NCBI GenBank assembly: GCA_031841125.1
Contig: CM063114.1
Span: forward strand, 6,882,001-6,946,000
DNA length: 64,000 nucleotides
Direction of reading: 5' to 3'
Source of the DNA: Acanthococcus lagerstroemiae
Taxonomy: Eukaryota > Arthropoda > Insecta > Hemiptera > Eriococcidae
Of this stretch, positions 56,801-58,740 are shown piece after piece (position 1 is the stretch's first letter; each line of letters begins with the position of its first letter). The notes below the pieces were generated by a model. That model saw only the letters and a list, made by a program, of their open reading frames with translations, searched no databases and had not been told where the DNA came from. Both the position numbers and the translations under genes were made by a program.

Positions 56801-57782
56801 GTCTGTAGTGACAGACTGTTTCAACTCACCTTCGTTATGATTTCCGTTGCATGGCCTATCACTTTATAAAATTGGTCTAGTTACTTCCTGCACTGAGCTA
56901 CATGTGTACAACCTGAGTTTGATAGGTATTAAAAGTTACTTCAGTCGTGCTTTCTTTTTACATTAGCACTACATCAGTCTAAATGAAAATTTCAAAGAAG
57001 CGCGTACAAGTAAGGATCTTCCCGTTGATTATTTGGCTTCGCTTCAAGATCCGATGTACATCGAAGCAAAGGAGCTGCAGTACAAACGGAAATCTCAAGA
57101 CTCTGGGGAAGGTGAAAAATCACCCAAGAAATCTGGGGAAGTCGGAAGAAAACAAAAGTTTTCTAGGATGTTATCGCAGTTTATGGAGAATTTTGAATTG
57201 AAAACTCCCCATGATAATGCAGGTAGGTTTGATTTGACCTTTTACACCCTAGTCTTTTACTAGTAGATATAGATACTTCAACCTATTGCAGAAGGTATTT
57301 AATTTATCATCACAAGTTTCTTTACTTCATTCGGAATAAACTGACTTATCTTTATTTATAGAACAAGAATAATGCCTGCGGTGAAGTTCATAGAATGAAT
57401 AGGTACATAACATCAAAGCTCTAGATGAACAACTAGCGGTATTACGGGCAACTGCCATCAGCATGTGACTGACGAAAAAACTAATTGTAAGTTTGTGGTC
57501 TTTGAACATTGAAACAGTCAAATGAAGAGCGATGCAGCCCTAAACATTATTCAAACTTATGATAAATGCTTAATTTGGAAGGTACTCCATGTGGTGCACG
57601 CGTTTGTAAGAATAAGTAAGATCTTCCCTTTGTTTTTATAACGCTAAACTTCAGCTCGACTTGTAAAGATTTTATATTACATTTTGATCACATTTTGAAT
57701 TTCTCTTATGGTTACTCCAGCAACCTCTGGCACACCCTATTCAAGTATGAGGCCCGGAAACAGGAGAGGCGCAGGACGGTAA
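1833..57782 (+). CDS. Pvr: Pvr/VEGFR-like receptor tyrosine kinase with tandemly duplicated Ig cassettes (whole spliced gene, 5' partial)
   Basis: Single-pass receptor that would bind PDGF/VEGF-like ligands outside the cell and signal through a split tyrosine kinase inside. Seen: 32 exons with GT/AG borders whose phases all agree. They encode ten Ig domains (D4-D7, D4-D7, D6-D7), one membrane helix, a juxtamembrane segment, a kinase with [18 protein letters not shown] and DFG motifs plus an insert, and a basic tail. Family knowledge: VEGFR and insect Pvr normally have seven Ig domains, HGDLAARN is the insect Pvr form of the catalytic loop, and the D4-like domains lack the usual cysteine pair. 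The start codon, signal peptide and the domains equivalent to D1-D3 are not in the window. The in-window coding sum is 4838 bases including the stop. Whether all cassettes are spliced into one mRNA is unknown. The family assignment is strong; the exact ortholog name is inferred. Confidence 0.85.
2164..7302. mobile_element. 5.1-kb purine-rich insertion flanked by inverted repeats, unknown family
   Basis: The stretch interrupts sequence that is nearly continuous in the second cassette (around 30100). Its ends form an imperfect terminal inverted repeat: 2164-2195 matches the complement of 7271-7302 at 27 of 32 positions, all differences being transitions. A third copy of the motif lies in direct orientation at 7081-7105, so a 0.2-kb element 7081-7302 may be a separate insertion. 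The interior is A-rich on the plus strand, with long aaaagaaa tracts at 3170-3190, 3790-4060 and 5280-5430. No coding domain could be recognised; all open frames are short. Confidence 0.5.
7810..7988 (+). CDS. Pvr: cassette 1, D4 Ig domain, second exon
   Basis: Acceptor tcttcaaag; the first base completes the Trp codon (TG|G), giving W-Y-N-P. The motif [10 protein letters not shown] marks the F strand, with Leu-Glu where a cysteine would normally be, so this domain is cysteine-poor like VEGFR D4. The exon ends in phase 1 before gtactt, after HVQ. Confidence 0.85.
8490..10800 (-). pseudogene. Jockey ORF2 remnant (endonuclease plus reverse transcriptase)
   Basis: Reading leftwards on the minus strand, an endonuclease trace with AGGDFNA lies near 10480. 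A linker with TDWDEFRKI follows in the open segment 9874-10404. Reverse-transcriptase motifs follow: YRLISLL with a RHKHTPPSS motif at 9370-9573, and a VKQAFDQIW motif at 9116-9319. The pieces are in different frames. Family knowledge: Jockey ORF2 carries an APE-type endonuclease followed by RT. Confidence 0.75.
10977..11640 (-). pseudogene. Jockey ORF1 (gag) remnant with zinc knuckles
   Basis: The minus-strand frame 10977-11423 has paired CCHC-like knuckles: [15 protein letters not shown] and [15 protein letters not shown]. Upstream, 11430-11640 continues the gag pattern with TVRNVINI. These knuckles are typical of Jockey-clade nucleic-acid-binding gag proteins. The reading frame is interrupted. 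Confidence 0.75.
11735..11905. repeat. palindromic tcgactt-motif block upstream of the D5 exon (cassette 1)
   Basis: Several direct and inverted copies of a tcgactt(c/t) motif lie here. A related block sits at the same distance before the homologous exon of cassette 2 (34660-34800). It is probably an old hairpin element duplicated with the gene; a regulatory role is only speculation. Confidence 0.5.
12041..12210 (+). CDS. Pvr: cassette 1, D5 Ig domain, first exon
   Basis: Acceptor tccatttcag, phase 1 in (Asp codon), donor gtaaga, phase 0 out. It encodes DIPKVDF and then the B-strand motif [15 protein letters not shown]. Besides the canonical Cys there are two extra cysteines (MDC and QEC) that could pair with each other. 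The paralog 34900-35069 has the same length and 46 of 57 residues alike by eye. Confidence 0.88.
12631..12784 (+). CDS. Pvr: cassette 1, D5 Ig domain, second exon
   Basis: Acceptor attttttag, phase 0 in, phase 1 out at gtaaga. It encodes [10 protein letters not shown] and the F-strand [12 protein letters not shown], which supplies the second canonical cysteine of D5. The paralog 35463-35616 has the same length. Confidence 0.88.
12900..16560. repeat. inverted arrays of a degenerate ~100-140-bp minisatellite (D5-D6 intron, cassette 1)
   Basis: From 12960 to about 14150 a unit containing gatttcaaaaat, aatcagaa, tctgactccaatt and caaatttgac-like words recurs every 100-140 bases. From about 14300 to 16400 the same words run in reverse-complement orientation (for example cccagatcagg, ggatccaaatcg, gatcaaaaatct). 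The two arrays could pair in RNA. The same arrangement fills 36000-38290 in cassette 2. Confidence 0.65.
14474..16640. repeat. 1.1-kb tandem duplication inside the D5-D6 intron, cassette 1 only
   Basis: The sequence beginning ttttgctccttatc at about 14482 recurs at about 15597. The ends of the two units both carry the block cacgaat...cctaagtt(c)ccagaaaactg (about 15480-15540 and 16570-16630). Cassette 2 has one copy only (37390-38470). Offset is about 1114 bases. Confidence 0.65.
16765..16929 (+). CDS. Pvr: cassette 1, D6 Ig domain, first exon
   Basis: Acceptor ctgaatag, phase 1 in (Asp), donor gttaga, phase 1 out. It has the B-strand cysteine in [10 protein letters not shown] and the C-strand Trp in NGTWSYS. 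The donor GTTAGA is non-optimal and conserved in all three paralogs, which may weaken this splice step. Three copies exist: 16765, 38623 and 46271. Confidence 0.85.
17041..17211 (+). CDS. Pvr: cassette 1, D6 Ig domain, second exon
   Basis: Acceptor gttcacag, phase 1 in and out, donor gtactt. It encodes DPGLSQE and the F-strand TGYYRCKVW. An intron of only 111 bases separates it from the first D6 exon, which is short for this gene. Paralogs lie at 38889-39062 and 46539-46709. Confidence 0.87.
17489..17625 (+). CDS. Pvr: cassette 1, D7 Ig domain, first exon
   Basis: Acceptor gctctttag, phase 1 in (Val), phase 0 out at gtaagc. It encodes the B-strand [18 protein letters not shown]. Pro-rich PKPxITW is the usual C-strand signature of VEGFR D7. 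It is followed by a 9.4-kb intron full of transposons before the second half of the domain. Confidence 0.88.
17705..18805. mobile_element. 1.1-kb insertion with probable inverted termini, cassette 1 only
   Basis: Absent from the homologous introns of cassettes 2 and 3 (near 39553 and 47183). The ends are partly inverted: tacct and gcggaaagta near 17703-17765 against complements near 18780-18810. Internal tttccgc words recur. No coding capacity was seen, so a non-autonomous DNA element is likely; the family is unknown. Confidence 0.45.
19440..21570 (-). mobile_element. internally deleted Ty3/gypsy LTR retrotransposon
   Basis: The block interrupts sequence that is continuous in cassette 2 (40240-40300). 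It contains a minus-strand integrase remnant (20534-21545) and GC-richer LTR-like DNA at about 19600-20484. A 21-bp direct repeat ending in acatt occurs at both 20466-20486 and 21544-21564. It reads on the minus strand as an LTR start (TG...), so the 5' LTR start seems fused directly to integrase sequence by a deletion. The left boundary is uncertain. Confidence 0.6.
20534..21545 (-). pseudogene. Ty3/gypsy integrase remnant
   Basis: The minus-strand frame 21042-21545 shows the zinc-binding end ([10 protein letters not shown]) and the core start [19 protein letters not shown]. After a frameshift, 20534-21130 shows the core C-terminus ([24 protein letters not shown]) and a GPY/F-like module ([18 protein letters not shown]). 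Gag, protease and RT are missing. The order and motifs are those of Ty3/gypsy pol. Confidence 0.8.
21817..22270. repeat. about 3 copies of a ~128-bp tandem repeat
   Basis: Units starting ttaa(t/a)ta(c/a) recur at about 21817, 21948, 22074 and weakly 22225. Each carries a gatat/gatgt...tt(a/c)agggtt...aatt motif series. They are diverged by substitutions and indels. They lie in the D7 intron of cassette 1 and have no coding signal. Confidence 0.4.
24083..26006 (-). pseudogene. Helitron Pif1-like helicase, frameshifted
   Basis: Four minus-strand pieces are in order. 25515-26006 is the linker region typical of Helitron proteins. 25199-25606 holds the Walker A motif GLGGTGKT. 24797-25111 holds the Walker B-like WDEGSM and motif III GGDFRQ. 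24083-24595 holds the C-terminal [13 protein letters not shown] and YVAFSR. Frames change between pieces, so it is a dead copy. Function in the live element: unwinding DNA during rolling-circle transposition. Confidence 0.85.
26072..26340. repeat. dispersed repeat, copy 1
   Basis: This segment (ctcctgagggtaggct..., many tatgtc words, then ctgcccctgcaattttt) is closely repeated at 48172-48395. Part of it lies again at 49270-49310. It is probably a terminal part of the Helitron family. Confidence 0.6.
26994..27168 (+). CDS. Pvr: cassette 1, D7 Ig domain, second exon
   Basis: Acceptor ttttttcaag, phase 0 in, phase 1 out at gtaaaa. It encodes NNSVIKES and the F-strand [13 protein letters not shown], which supplies the second canonical cysteine. 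The exon leaves in phase 1, so it can join the D4 exon at 29542, the D6 exon at 46271 or the transmembrane exon at 51198 without breaking the frame. Confidence 0.88.
27573..28499 (+). mobile_element. deleted mariner-like element with intact terminal inverted repeats
   Basis: 27573-27620 matches the complement of 28451-28499 over about 48 bases with few differences, ending outside in tggcgcag. Between them lie a transposase N-terminal segment ([20 protein letters not shown] at about 27738-27798) and a C-terminal catalytic segment ([15 protein letters not shown] near 28045). The middle is missing. Confidence 0.75.
27937..28149 (+). pseudogene. mariner transposase catalytic-domain fragment
   Basis: The frame includes [13 protein letters not shown], the second catalytic Asp region of mariner/Tc1 DDE/D transposases, followed by [16 protein letters not shown]. 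It joins an N-terminal piece after an internal deletion. It is too short to be active. Confidence 0.75.
28500..29541. other. junction between cassette 1 and cassette 2
   Basis: No exon was found. 28620-28770 resembles 43960-44080 and 50640-50790, each lying after a D7 second exon. From about 29250 it resembles 1545-1832, the flank before the D4 exon. The duplication breakpoint therefore lies at about 28900-29250. Confidence 0.55.
29542..29662 (+). CDS. Pvr: cassette 2, D4 Ig domain, first exon
   Basis: Acceptor cttatctag, phase 1 in, phase 2 out at the split Trp codon before gtaata. It encodes [17 protein letters not shown]...FVKW without any cysteine. It is shorter than 1833-1971 and the most diverged of the paired exons. 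Confidence 0.8.
30619..30800 (+). CDS. Pvr: cassette 2, D4 Ig domain, second exon
   Basis: Acceptor tttcgaag, phase 2 in (completes Trp), phase 1 out at gtatgt. It encodes [11 protein letters not shown] and the F-strand [12 protein letters not shown]. It has no cysteine, so the whole domain is cysteine-free. One codon longer than its paralog 7810-7988. Confidence 0.83.
31200..32122 (+). mobile_element. solo LTR or deleted LTR retrotransposon, cassette 2 only
   Basis: It begins TGTTACGC and ends GTGTAACA, flanked by attt on both sides. Cassette 1 has an empty site at about 8153. There is a TATA box (ctatataaac, about 31348). The interior carries four diverged copies of a block containing catccaggtgtctggtg, about 90 bases apart. 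An open frame over 31263-31847 follows this repeat and is unlikely to be a gene. Confidence 0.65.
32250..32640 (-). mobile_element. Jockey LINE 3' fragment (cassette 2 copy)
   Basis: Homologous to 8500-8700 and 9150-9270 of the Jockey remnant in cassette 1 (for example ctctcatagga, ttccccta, gttgagatccttgtgaag). It lies at the equivalent intron position and is cut from the next fragment (33660-33880) by later insertions. Confidence 0.7.
32640..33650. repeat. ATTCGTTATTC simple repeat split by a G-rich element
   Basis: 32640-32820 and 33460-33650 consist of short palindromic words (attcgttattc, gaataacgaat) in both orientations. Between them, 32856-33457 is a separate G-rich element. The repeat sits inside the Jockey fragment of cassette 2 and is absent from cassette 1. 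Confidence 0.65.
32856..33457. mobile_element. G-rich non-autonomous element with hAT-like ends
   Basis: The left end CAGTGGCGTAACC and the complement of the right end (CAGACCCGTAGCC) resemble the hAT-like termini seen at 23071, 44276 and 56096. No matching 8-bp flank was found. The interior has many ggggg-taaaaatattttt units, strand-biased to G. Confidence 0.5.
33660..33880 (-). mobile_element. Jockey LINE RT fragment (cassette 2 copy)
   Basis: Homologous to 9290-9500 in cassette 1 (atcaaacgcttgtttaac, gatgactgggct, tgctcgat). The remaining Jockey 5' part, present at 9500-11640, is missing here. Confidence 0.7.
34660..34800. repeat. palindromic tcgactt-motif block upstream of the D5 exon (cassette 2)
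   Basis: Contains an inverted pair (cgatacaaaagtcgag near 34675 and ctcgacttttgtat near 34740). It is the paralog of 11735-11905 and ends about 100 bases before exon 34900. Confidence 0.5.
34900..35069 (+). CDS. Pvr: cassette 2, D5 Ig domain, first exon
   Basis: Acceptor ccgtttcag, phase 1 in, phase 0 out at gtaaga. It encodes DIPRVDF and [15 protein letters not shown] with the same extra cysteine pair (MDC and QEC) as its paralog. This is the best conserved part of the duplicated cassette. Confidence 0.88.
35463..35616 (+). CDS. Pvr: cassette 2, D5 Ig domain, second exon
   Basis: Acceptor ttttttag, phase 0 in, phase 1 out at gtaaga. It encodes [10 protein letters not shown] and the F-strand [12 protein letters not shown]. 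Same length as 12631-12784 and open throughout. Confidence 0.87.
35692..35961 (+). mobile_element. 270-bp solo-LTR-like insertion, cassette 2 only
   Basis: Begins TGTAACGATATTGG and ends CGCCACA. It splits a sequence that is continuous in cassette 1 near 12850. It has a TATA-like ttatatac at about 35869. Flanking target duplication is imperfect. LTR identity is inferred from the TG...CA ends, size and TATA box. Confidence 0.5.
36000..38290. repeat. inverted minisatellite arrays, D5-D6 intron of cassette 2
   Basis: Paralog of 12900-16560. The forward unit (gatttcaaaatct, ctaagccgattttggtc) runs to about 36900. The reverse-complement unit runs from about 37200 to 38150. It lacks the 1.1-kb tandem copy found in cassette 1. 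Confidence 0.6.
38623..38784 (+). CDS. Pvr: cassette 2, D6 Ig domain, first exon
   Basis: Acceptor ttaaatag, phase 1 in (Asp), phase 1 out at the weak donor gttaga. It encodes [19 protein letters not shown] with the B-strand cysteine and C-strand Trp. Confidence 0.85.
38889..39062 (+). CDS. Pvr: cassette 2, D6 Ig domain, second exon
   Basis: Acceptor gttcacag, phase 1 in and out, donor gtaagg. It encodes DPGLSLES and [11 protein letters not shown]. One codon longer than 17041-17211. The preceding intron is only 104 bases. Confidence 0.86.
39349..39482 (+). CDS. Pvr: cassette 2, D7 Ig domain, first exon
   Basis: Acceptor tttttgtag, phase 1 in (Val), phase 0 out at gtgagc. It encodes [18 protein letters not shown] with B-strand Cys, an NVT sequon and C-strand Trp. 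Confidence 0.88.
39483..40420. other. D7 intron, 5' half, shared with cassettes 1 and 3
   Basis: Homologous to 18840-19460 plus 21570-21720 in cassette 1 and to 47106-47470 in cassette 3. No exon or element was recognised inside it. It serves as an empty-site reference for the insertions at 17705-18805 and 19440-21570. Confidence 0.6.
40420..42180 (+). mobile_element. degenerate LINE (RTE-like reverse transcriptase), cassette 2 only
   Basis: Plus-strand pieces in RT order: [13 protein letters not shown] near 40750, [17 protein letters not shown] near 40930-40980, [17 protein letters not shown] near 41025-41070, and [18 protein letters not shown] near 41310-41360. The C-terminal GHVRRMPKE with PRKNWTAG follows at 41960-42055. 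Many stops and frameshifts are present. A tail like cgattgcatagatagatga ends it at 42180. Clade is inferred from motif style. Confidence 0.75.
42290..42388 (+). pseudogene. Pvr: truncated relic of the D7 second exon
   Basis: The intron end (ttggcttac...ttcttcaag) and the exon start AACAATAGGGCAATACATGA match the beginning of exon 26994 and of 42455. The match stops at about 42388, where a fresh copy of the same intron-exon segment begins. It encodes [17 protein letters not shown] and then breaks off. It has an acceptor but no donor, and is probably the original cassette 2 exon. Confidence 0.7.
42389..42660. repeat. recently copied segment, near-identical to 50317-50590
   Basis: From cattagcggtgatc to tttgattttt the two copies differ at only a handful of bases, in intron as well as exon. 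Neighbouring paralogous sequence is far more diverged. The left edge coincides with the break in the relic exon 42290-42388. Confidence 0.7.
42455..42635 (+). CDS. Pvr: cassette 2, D7 Ig domain, second exon
   Basis: Acceptor tttctaag, phase 0 in, phase 1 out at gtaaac. It encodes NNSTIKES and [13 protein letters not shown]. About four of 60 residues differ from 50383-50563, against many more differences from 26994-27168. Confidence 0.87.
42702..42947. mobile_element. 246-bp hAT-like MITE with perfect 8-bp target duplication
   Basis: Ends catgggcgtagc and gctacgcccatg are inverted. The flanks 42694-42701 and 42948-42955 are both tgtacatg. Cassettes 1 (27219) and 3 (50619) have the same target once, uninterrupted, so this is a proven insertion in cassette 2. 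Confidence 0.8.
43019..43814. mobile_element. 796-bp CACTA-like element
   Basis: Left end CACTACACAACA and the complement of the right end, CACTACCCAACA, are inverted repeats. TTA flanks both sides (43016-43018 and 43815-43817). The flanking sequence is closed up in cassette 1 near 27280. No transposase was seen. Termini and 3-bp duplication suit the CACTA superfamily. Confidence 0.5.
44276..45806. mobile_element. 1.5-kb hAT-like element with 8-bp target duplication
   Basis: Left end CAGGGGCGTAGCGAA; right end ttcgctacgcctctg. The flanks 44268-44275 and 45807-45814 are both acagcaca. Another repeat block (44630-45555) is nested inside. Confidence 0.75.
44630..45555. repeat. nested element with GC-rich gggcgcggccgatt end repeats
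   Basis: The left end has tandem gattgggcgcggcc units (44655-44690). The right end (45470-45550) has complementary units (cgcccaatcat, aatcggccgcgcctaatt), so the ends form an inverted repeat built of short tandem motifs. The interior also has an inverted pair aaaacatcctaac (44925) / gttaggatgtttt (44975). Confidence 0.5.
45970..46115 (-). pseudogene. mariner transposase C-terminal fragment
   Basis: The minus-strand frame reads [16 protein letters not shown], then [19 protein letters not shown]. This matches the C-terminal W-x-x-x-I-x-x-C-x-x-x-x-G-x-Y-F pattern of mariner transposases. It lies just before the D6 exon of cassette 3. No inverted repeats were found. Confidence 0.65.
46271..46423 (+). 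CDS. Pvr: cassette 3, D6 Ig domain, first exon
   Basis: Acceptor acatatag, phase 1 in (Glu), phase 1 out at the weak donor gttaga. It encodes [19 protein letters not shown]. Its start is shifted by a few codons relative to the other copies. No D4 or D5 exons precede it in cassette 3. Confidence 0.83.
46539..46709 (+). CDS. Pvr: cassette 3, D6 Ig domain, second exon
   Basis: Acceptor gttcatag, phase 1 in and out, donor gtaggt. It encodes [13 protein letters not shown] and [11 protein letters not shown]. The preceding intron is 115 bases. Confidence 0.86.
46972..47105 (+). CDS. Pvr: cassette 3, D7 Ig domain, first exon
   Basis: Acceptor ttttttag, phase 1 in (Val), phase 0 out at gtgagt. It encodes [18 protein letters not shown]. 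Same length as 39349-39482. Confidence 0.87.
47470..47990 (-). pseudogene. hAT transposase C-terminal relic
   Basis: Minus-strand translation around 47690-47745 reads [20 protein letters not shown]. This is the hallmark of the hAT C-terminal dimerisation region, followed by a stop. Upstream (47850-47975) a helical segment with [14 protein letters not shown] continues it. No complete gene remains. It may belong to the family that mobilised the hAT-like elements in this window. Confidence 0.65.
47990..49300. repeat. CT-rich block with an internal duplication and a Helitron-like terminus
   Basis: 48010-48190 and 49095-49280 are near copies (caccacggccatttctctc..., ggactttctcctccaccagg). Between them lie a second copy of the dispersed repeat (48172-48395) and a Helitron-like end with ctaggggg hairpin and ggccgcttcgcggcc (48399-48430). 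A long pyrimidine-rich tract follows. Open frames here are Pro-rich by composition and not gene-like. Confidence 0.55.
49310..50290. other. D7 intron of cassette 3, homologous to cassette 1
   Basis: Homologous to 22510-23060 and 26480-26900 (for example gcatattgact..., gcaggtttgat). It lacks the hAT/Helitron insertion and therefore acts as its empty site. A (ta)n tract lies at 49441-49470. Confidence 0.6.
50383..50563 (+). CDS. Pvr: cassette 3, D7 Ig domain, second exon (membrane-proximal)
   Basis: Acceptor tttctaag, phase 0 in, phase 1 out at gtaaac. It encodes [21 protein letters not shown] and ends in LPPAKG, directly before the transmembrane exon. Near-identical to 42455-42635. Confidence 0.88.
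51006..51074. repeat. perfect 69-bp palindrome (34-bp arms, 1-bp centre)
   Basis: 51006-51039 is the exact complement of 51041-51074. It starts agttatctgtcaaaaggg and lies just after a (ta)n tract, 124 bases before the transmembrane exon. The RNA would form a very stable hairpin close to this acceptor. Confidence 0.8.
51198..51319 (+). CDS. Pvr: transmembrane exon
   Basis: Acceptor gaattatag, phase 1 in (Asp), phase 0 out at gtagat. It encodes a short N-glycosylatable stalk (INNAST) and one hydrophobic helix, [20 protein letters not shown], followed by the basic stop-transfer ARKIQKEK. All three D7 second exons can splice to it in frame. Confidence 0.9.
51320..52295. other. intron, no feature recognised
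   Basis: No repeat family or exon could be recognised. Confidence 0.5.
52296..52449 (+). CDS. Pvr: juxtamembrane exon
   Basis: Acceptor atattatag, phase 0 in, phase 1 out at gttaga. It encodes [15 protein letters not shown]...[18 protein letters not shown]. The LPYD..FE.P...L pattern before the glycine loop is typical of PDGFR/VEGFR-class juxtamembrane segments, and its Tyr is a candidate regulatory site. Confidence 0.87.
52544..52768 (+). CDS. Pvr: kinase N-lobe exon
   Basis: Acceptor tatttgaag, phase 1 in (Gly), phase 1 out at gtgagt. It encodes the glycine loop [12 protein letters not shown], the ATP-anchoring lysine in VAVKMV, the helix C glutamate in ASELKIM, and [10 protein letters not shown]. 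All ATP-binding residues expected for an active kinase are present. Confidence 0.92.
52955..53090 (+). CDS. Pvr: kinase hinge and start of the insert
   Basis: Acceptor ttttgcag, phase 1 in (Arg), phase 2 out at gtgagt. It encodes the hinge [16 protein letters not shown], then a hydrophilic kinase-insert segment. Confidence 0.9.
53155..53210. mobile_element. hAT-like terminal fragment
   Basis: Ends in gtggctacgcctctg, like the right terminus of the elements at 44276 and 23071. No left end was identified. It lies in an intron of the kinase region. Confidence 0.35.
53374..53438 (+). CDS. Pvr: kinase insert exon (65 bases)
   Basis: Acceptor gtcctcag, phase 2 in (Gly), phase 1 out at gtaagt. It encodes [21 protein letters not shown], an acidic hydrophilic insert. 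Split kinases of the PDGFR/VEGFR class use this region for SH2-domain docking. Confidence 0.85.
53591..53760 (+). CDS. Pvr: end of kinase insert and helix E exon
   Basis: Acceptor tttcgcag, phase 1 in (Asn), phase 0 out at gtaggt. It encodes [16 protein letters not shown] with a possible docking Tyr, then [19 protein letters not shown] leading into the catalytic loop. Confidence 0.9.
53798..53828. repeat. (TTA)n microsatellite
   Basis: About ten uninterrupted tta/att units, in the intron between 53760 and 53883. Confidence 0.8.
53883..54005 (+). CDS. Pvr: catalytic loop and DFG exon
   Basis: Acceptor gttcaag, phase 0 in and out, donor gtaagt. It encodes [13 protein letters not shown] and [17 protein letters not shown]. 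The catalytic Asp, Asn and DFG are present. HGD in place of HRD is the known insect Pvr form. The activation loop has three tyrosines. Confidence 0.93.
54544..54673 (+). CDS. Pvr: activation segment end and helix F exon
   Basis: Acceptor tgtcaatag, phase 0 in, phase 1 out at gtatgt. It encodes [12 protein letters not shown] (the APE-equivalent segment), then [18 protein letters not shown] and VIPYF. The glycine of the usual PYPG is replaced at the next exon by Asp. Confidence 0.92.
54889..54970 (+). CDS. Pvr: kinase C-lobe exon
   Basis: Acceptor cattaag, phase 1 in (Asp), phase 2 out at gtgaga. It encodes [17 protein letters not shown] and KKPEYATNQ, matching the helix G region of the family. 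Confidence 0.88.
54971..55907. other. intron, no feature recognised
   Basis: AT-rich, no exon or repeat family recognised; an open frame running into the next exon in the wrong phase is spurious. Confidence 0.5.
55908..56013 (+). CDS. Pvr: last kinase exon (helix H-I)
   Basis: Acceptor tttccag, phase 2 in, phase 0 out at gtaagt. It encodes [20 protein letters not shown] with the invariant C-lobe Arg, then [14 protein letters not shown]. Confidence 0.92.
56096..56445. mobile_element. 350-bp hAT-like MITE with perfect 8-bp target duplication
   Basis: Ends CAGGGACGTACCGA and the complement of CAGCGACGTACCGA. The flanks 56088-56095 and 56446-56453 are both attaccaa. The interior has about three copies of an ~85-bp unit with gggaaaatccaacaagtcaa. 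Confidence 0.8.
56967..57222 (+). CDS. Pvr: C-terminal tail exon
   Basis: Acceptor ttacattag, phase 0 in, phase 1 out at gtaggt. It encodes HYISLNENF, matching the segment after the kinase in insect Pvr. A Lys/Ser-rich tail with DPMYIEAKE and [12 protein letters not shown] follows. Confidence 0.88.
57721..57782 (+). CDS. Pvr: probable terminal coding exon
   Basis: Acceptor gttactccag, phase 1 in. It reads [20 protein letters not shown] and stops with TAA at 57780-57782. PYSSM fits the YxxM motif that recruits PI3-kinase. A possible donor (gacg|gtaaca at 57779) means the gene might continue further. Confidence 0.55.
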
Positions 57783-58010
57783 CAATGATCGGTGTCTCGG
57801 TGACGAGACGACAGCGACAATGACGGCGAAATCAATAACCGTCTTGCGTCGGACATTTTAGTTCTGGAAATGCTAAAAACTGAAATGGATGGAATTGAGT
57901 GTCGGCCTCTGTCCCGGTCATCACGAAGAAGAAAATGGAGTGGTCGAGGCAGAGGACCGACGAATGATGAAGTTCGGCCCACACTCGCCACAACTAACTG
58001 TGTATTTATC
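57783..58010. other. possible 3' untranslated region
   Basis: Follows the predicted stop codon. No close AATAAA was seen; the first clear one is at 58811, beyond a LINE fragment. Confidence 0.3.
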
Positions 58011-58740
58011 TTTTTTCCTCACTCCTAGGATGATCCTTTCCATCGCTCTCTGGGTCGTCTGAAGCTTTTTTGTGTTCGCCTTCGTGAGTGCCCAAGTTTG
58101 GGCTCATCCATAGGTTAACACTGGCTGTATGCAGCTTCCCCATATCTTAAAACCGAGAGACGACTTTTGATAATCTGTTTCCATTTCCAATAGCTTCTCC
58201 ACTCGCTTTGAATGCTGCTTGCAAGTTCTTTACCTGTAGATTTATTAAAGGATGTTAGTTGACCGAGGTATTTTACCTCTCTCACCCATTCGATTTTCTC
58301 ATTCATTATTTTTACACTTTCTTCCGAAGAGTTGGCCATCAATCTAATTTTGCTCGTATTCTCTTTCAACCTCAGTGTCCATGTTGGGAGTGTGAGTGAT
58401 CTTGGTAAATTCTACATATATTTAGGGTGTGCCAATTCACAGTTTCTTCCTTCTGTAGTCCAGAGCGCTTTCGGCTGCTATGCCATCTTCAGTGGAGTAC
58501 CCTAGCTGCCGAAAGCGCTTTGGACTAGAGAAGGAAGAAATTGTGAATTGGCACACCCTAAATATAGAATTTTCAACCTCGCTTTCTCGTATGCCGTCAA
58601 GAATTCCTCTGCATTCTGGGTTAGCTCGTTTAAATCCTCGGCTATTAGGACCACGTCGTCCGTGAGCCTCAGGTTACTCAAATCCTCTTTCGTTTATTCT
58701 AAGCCCCCTTCCCCTCCACTCTAGGGTTCGCATTGTTTTA
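58010..58740 (-). mobile_element. LINE (RTE-like) reverse-transcriptase fragment
   Basis: On the minus strand, LSNLRLTDDVVLIAEDL (58610-58680) is the RT catalytic motif with TDD for the usual ADD. After a hairpin insertion, 58115-58369 continues with IEWVREVKYLGQLTSF. LTKANTKKLQTTQRAMER follows at 58040-58090. It is interrupted and inactive. Confidence 0.75.
58408..58569. mobile_element. 160-bp hairpin (foldback MITE) inserted in the LINE fragment
   Basis: 58419-58479 pairs with 58504-58564 over about 60 bases with few mismatches, leaving a loop of about 24 bases. It splits the reverse-transcriptase homology, so it is an insertion. Confidence 0.7.
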
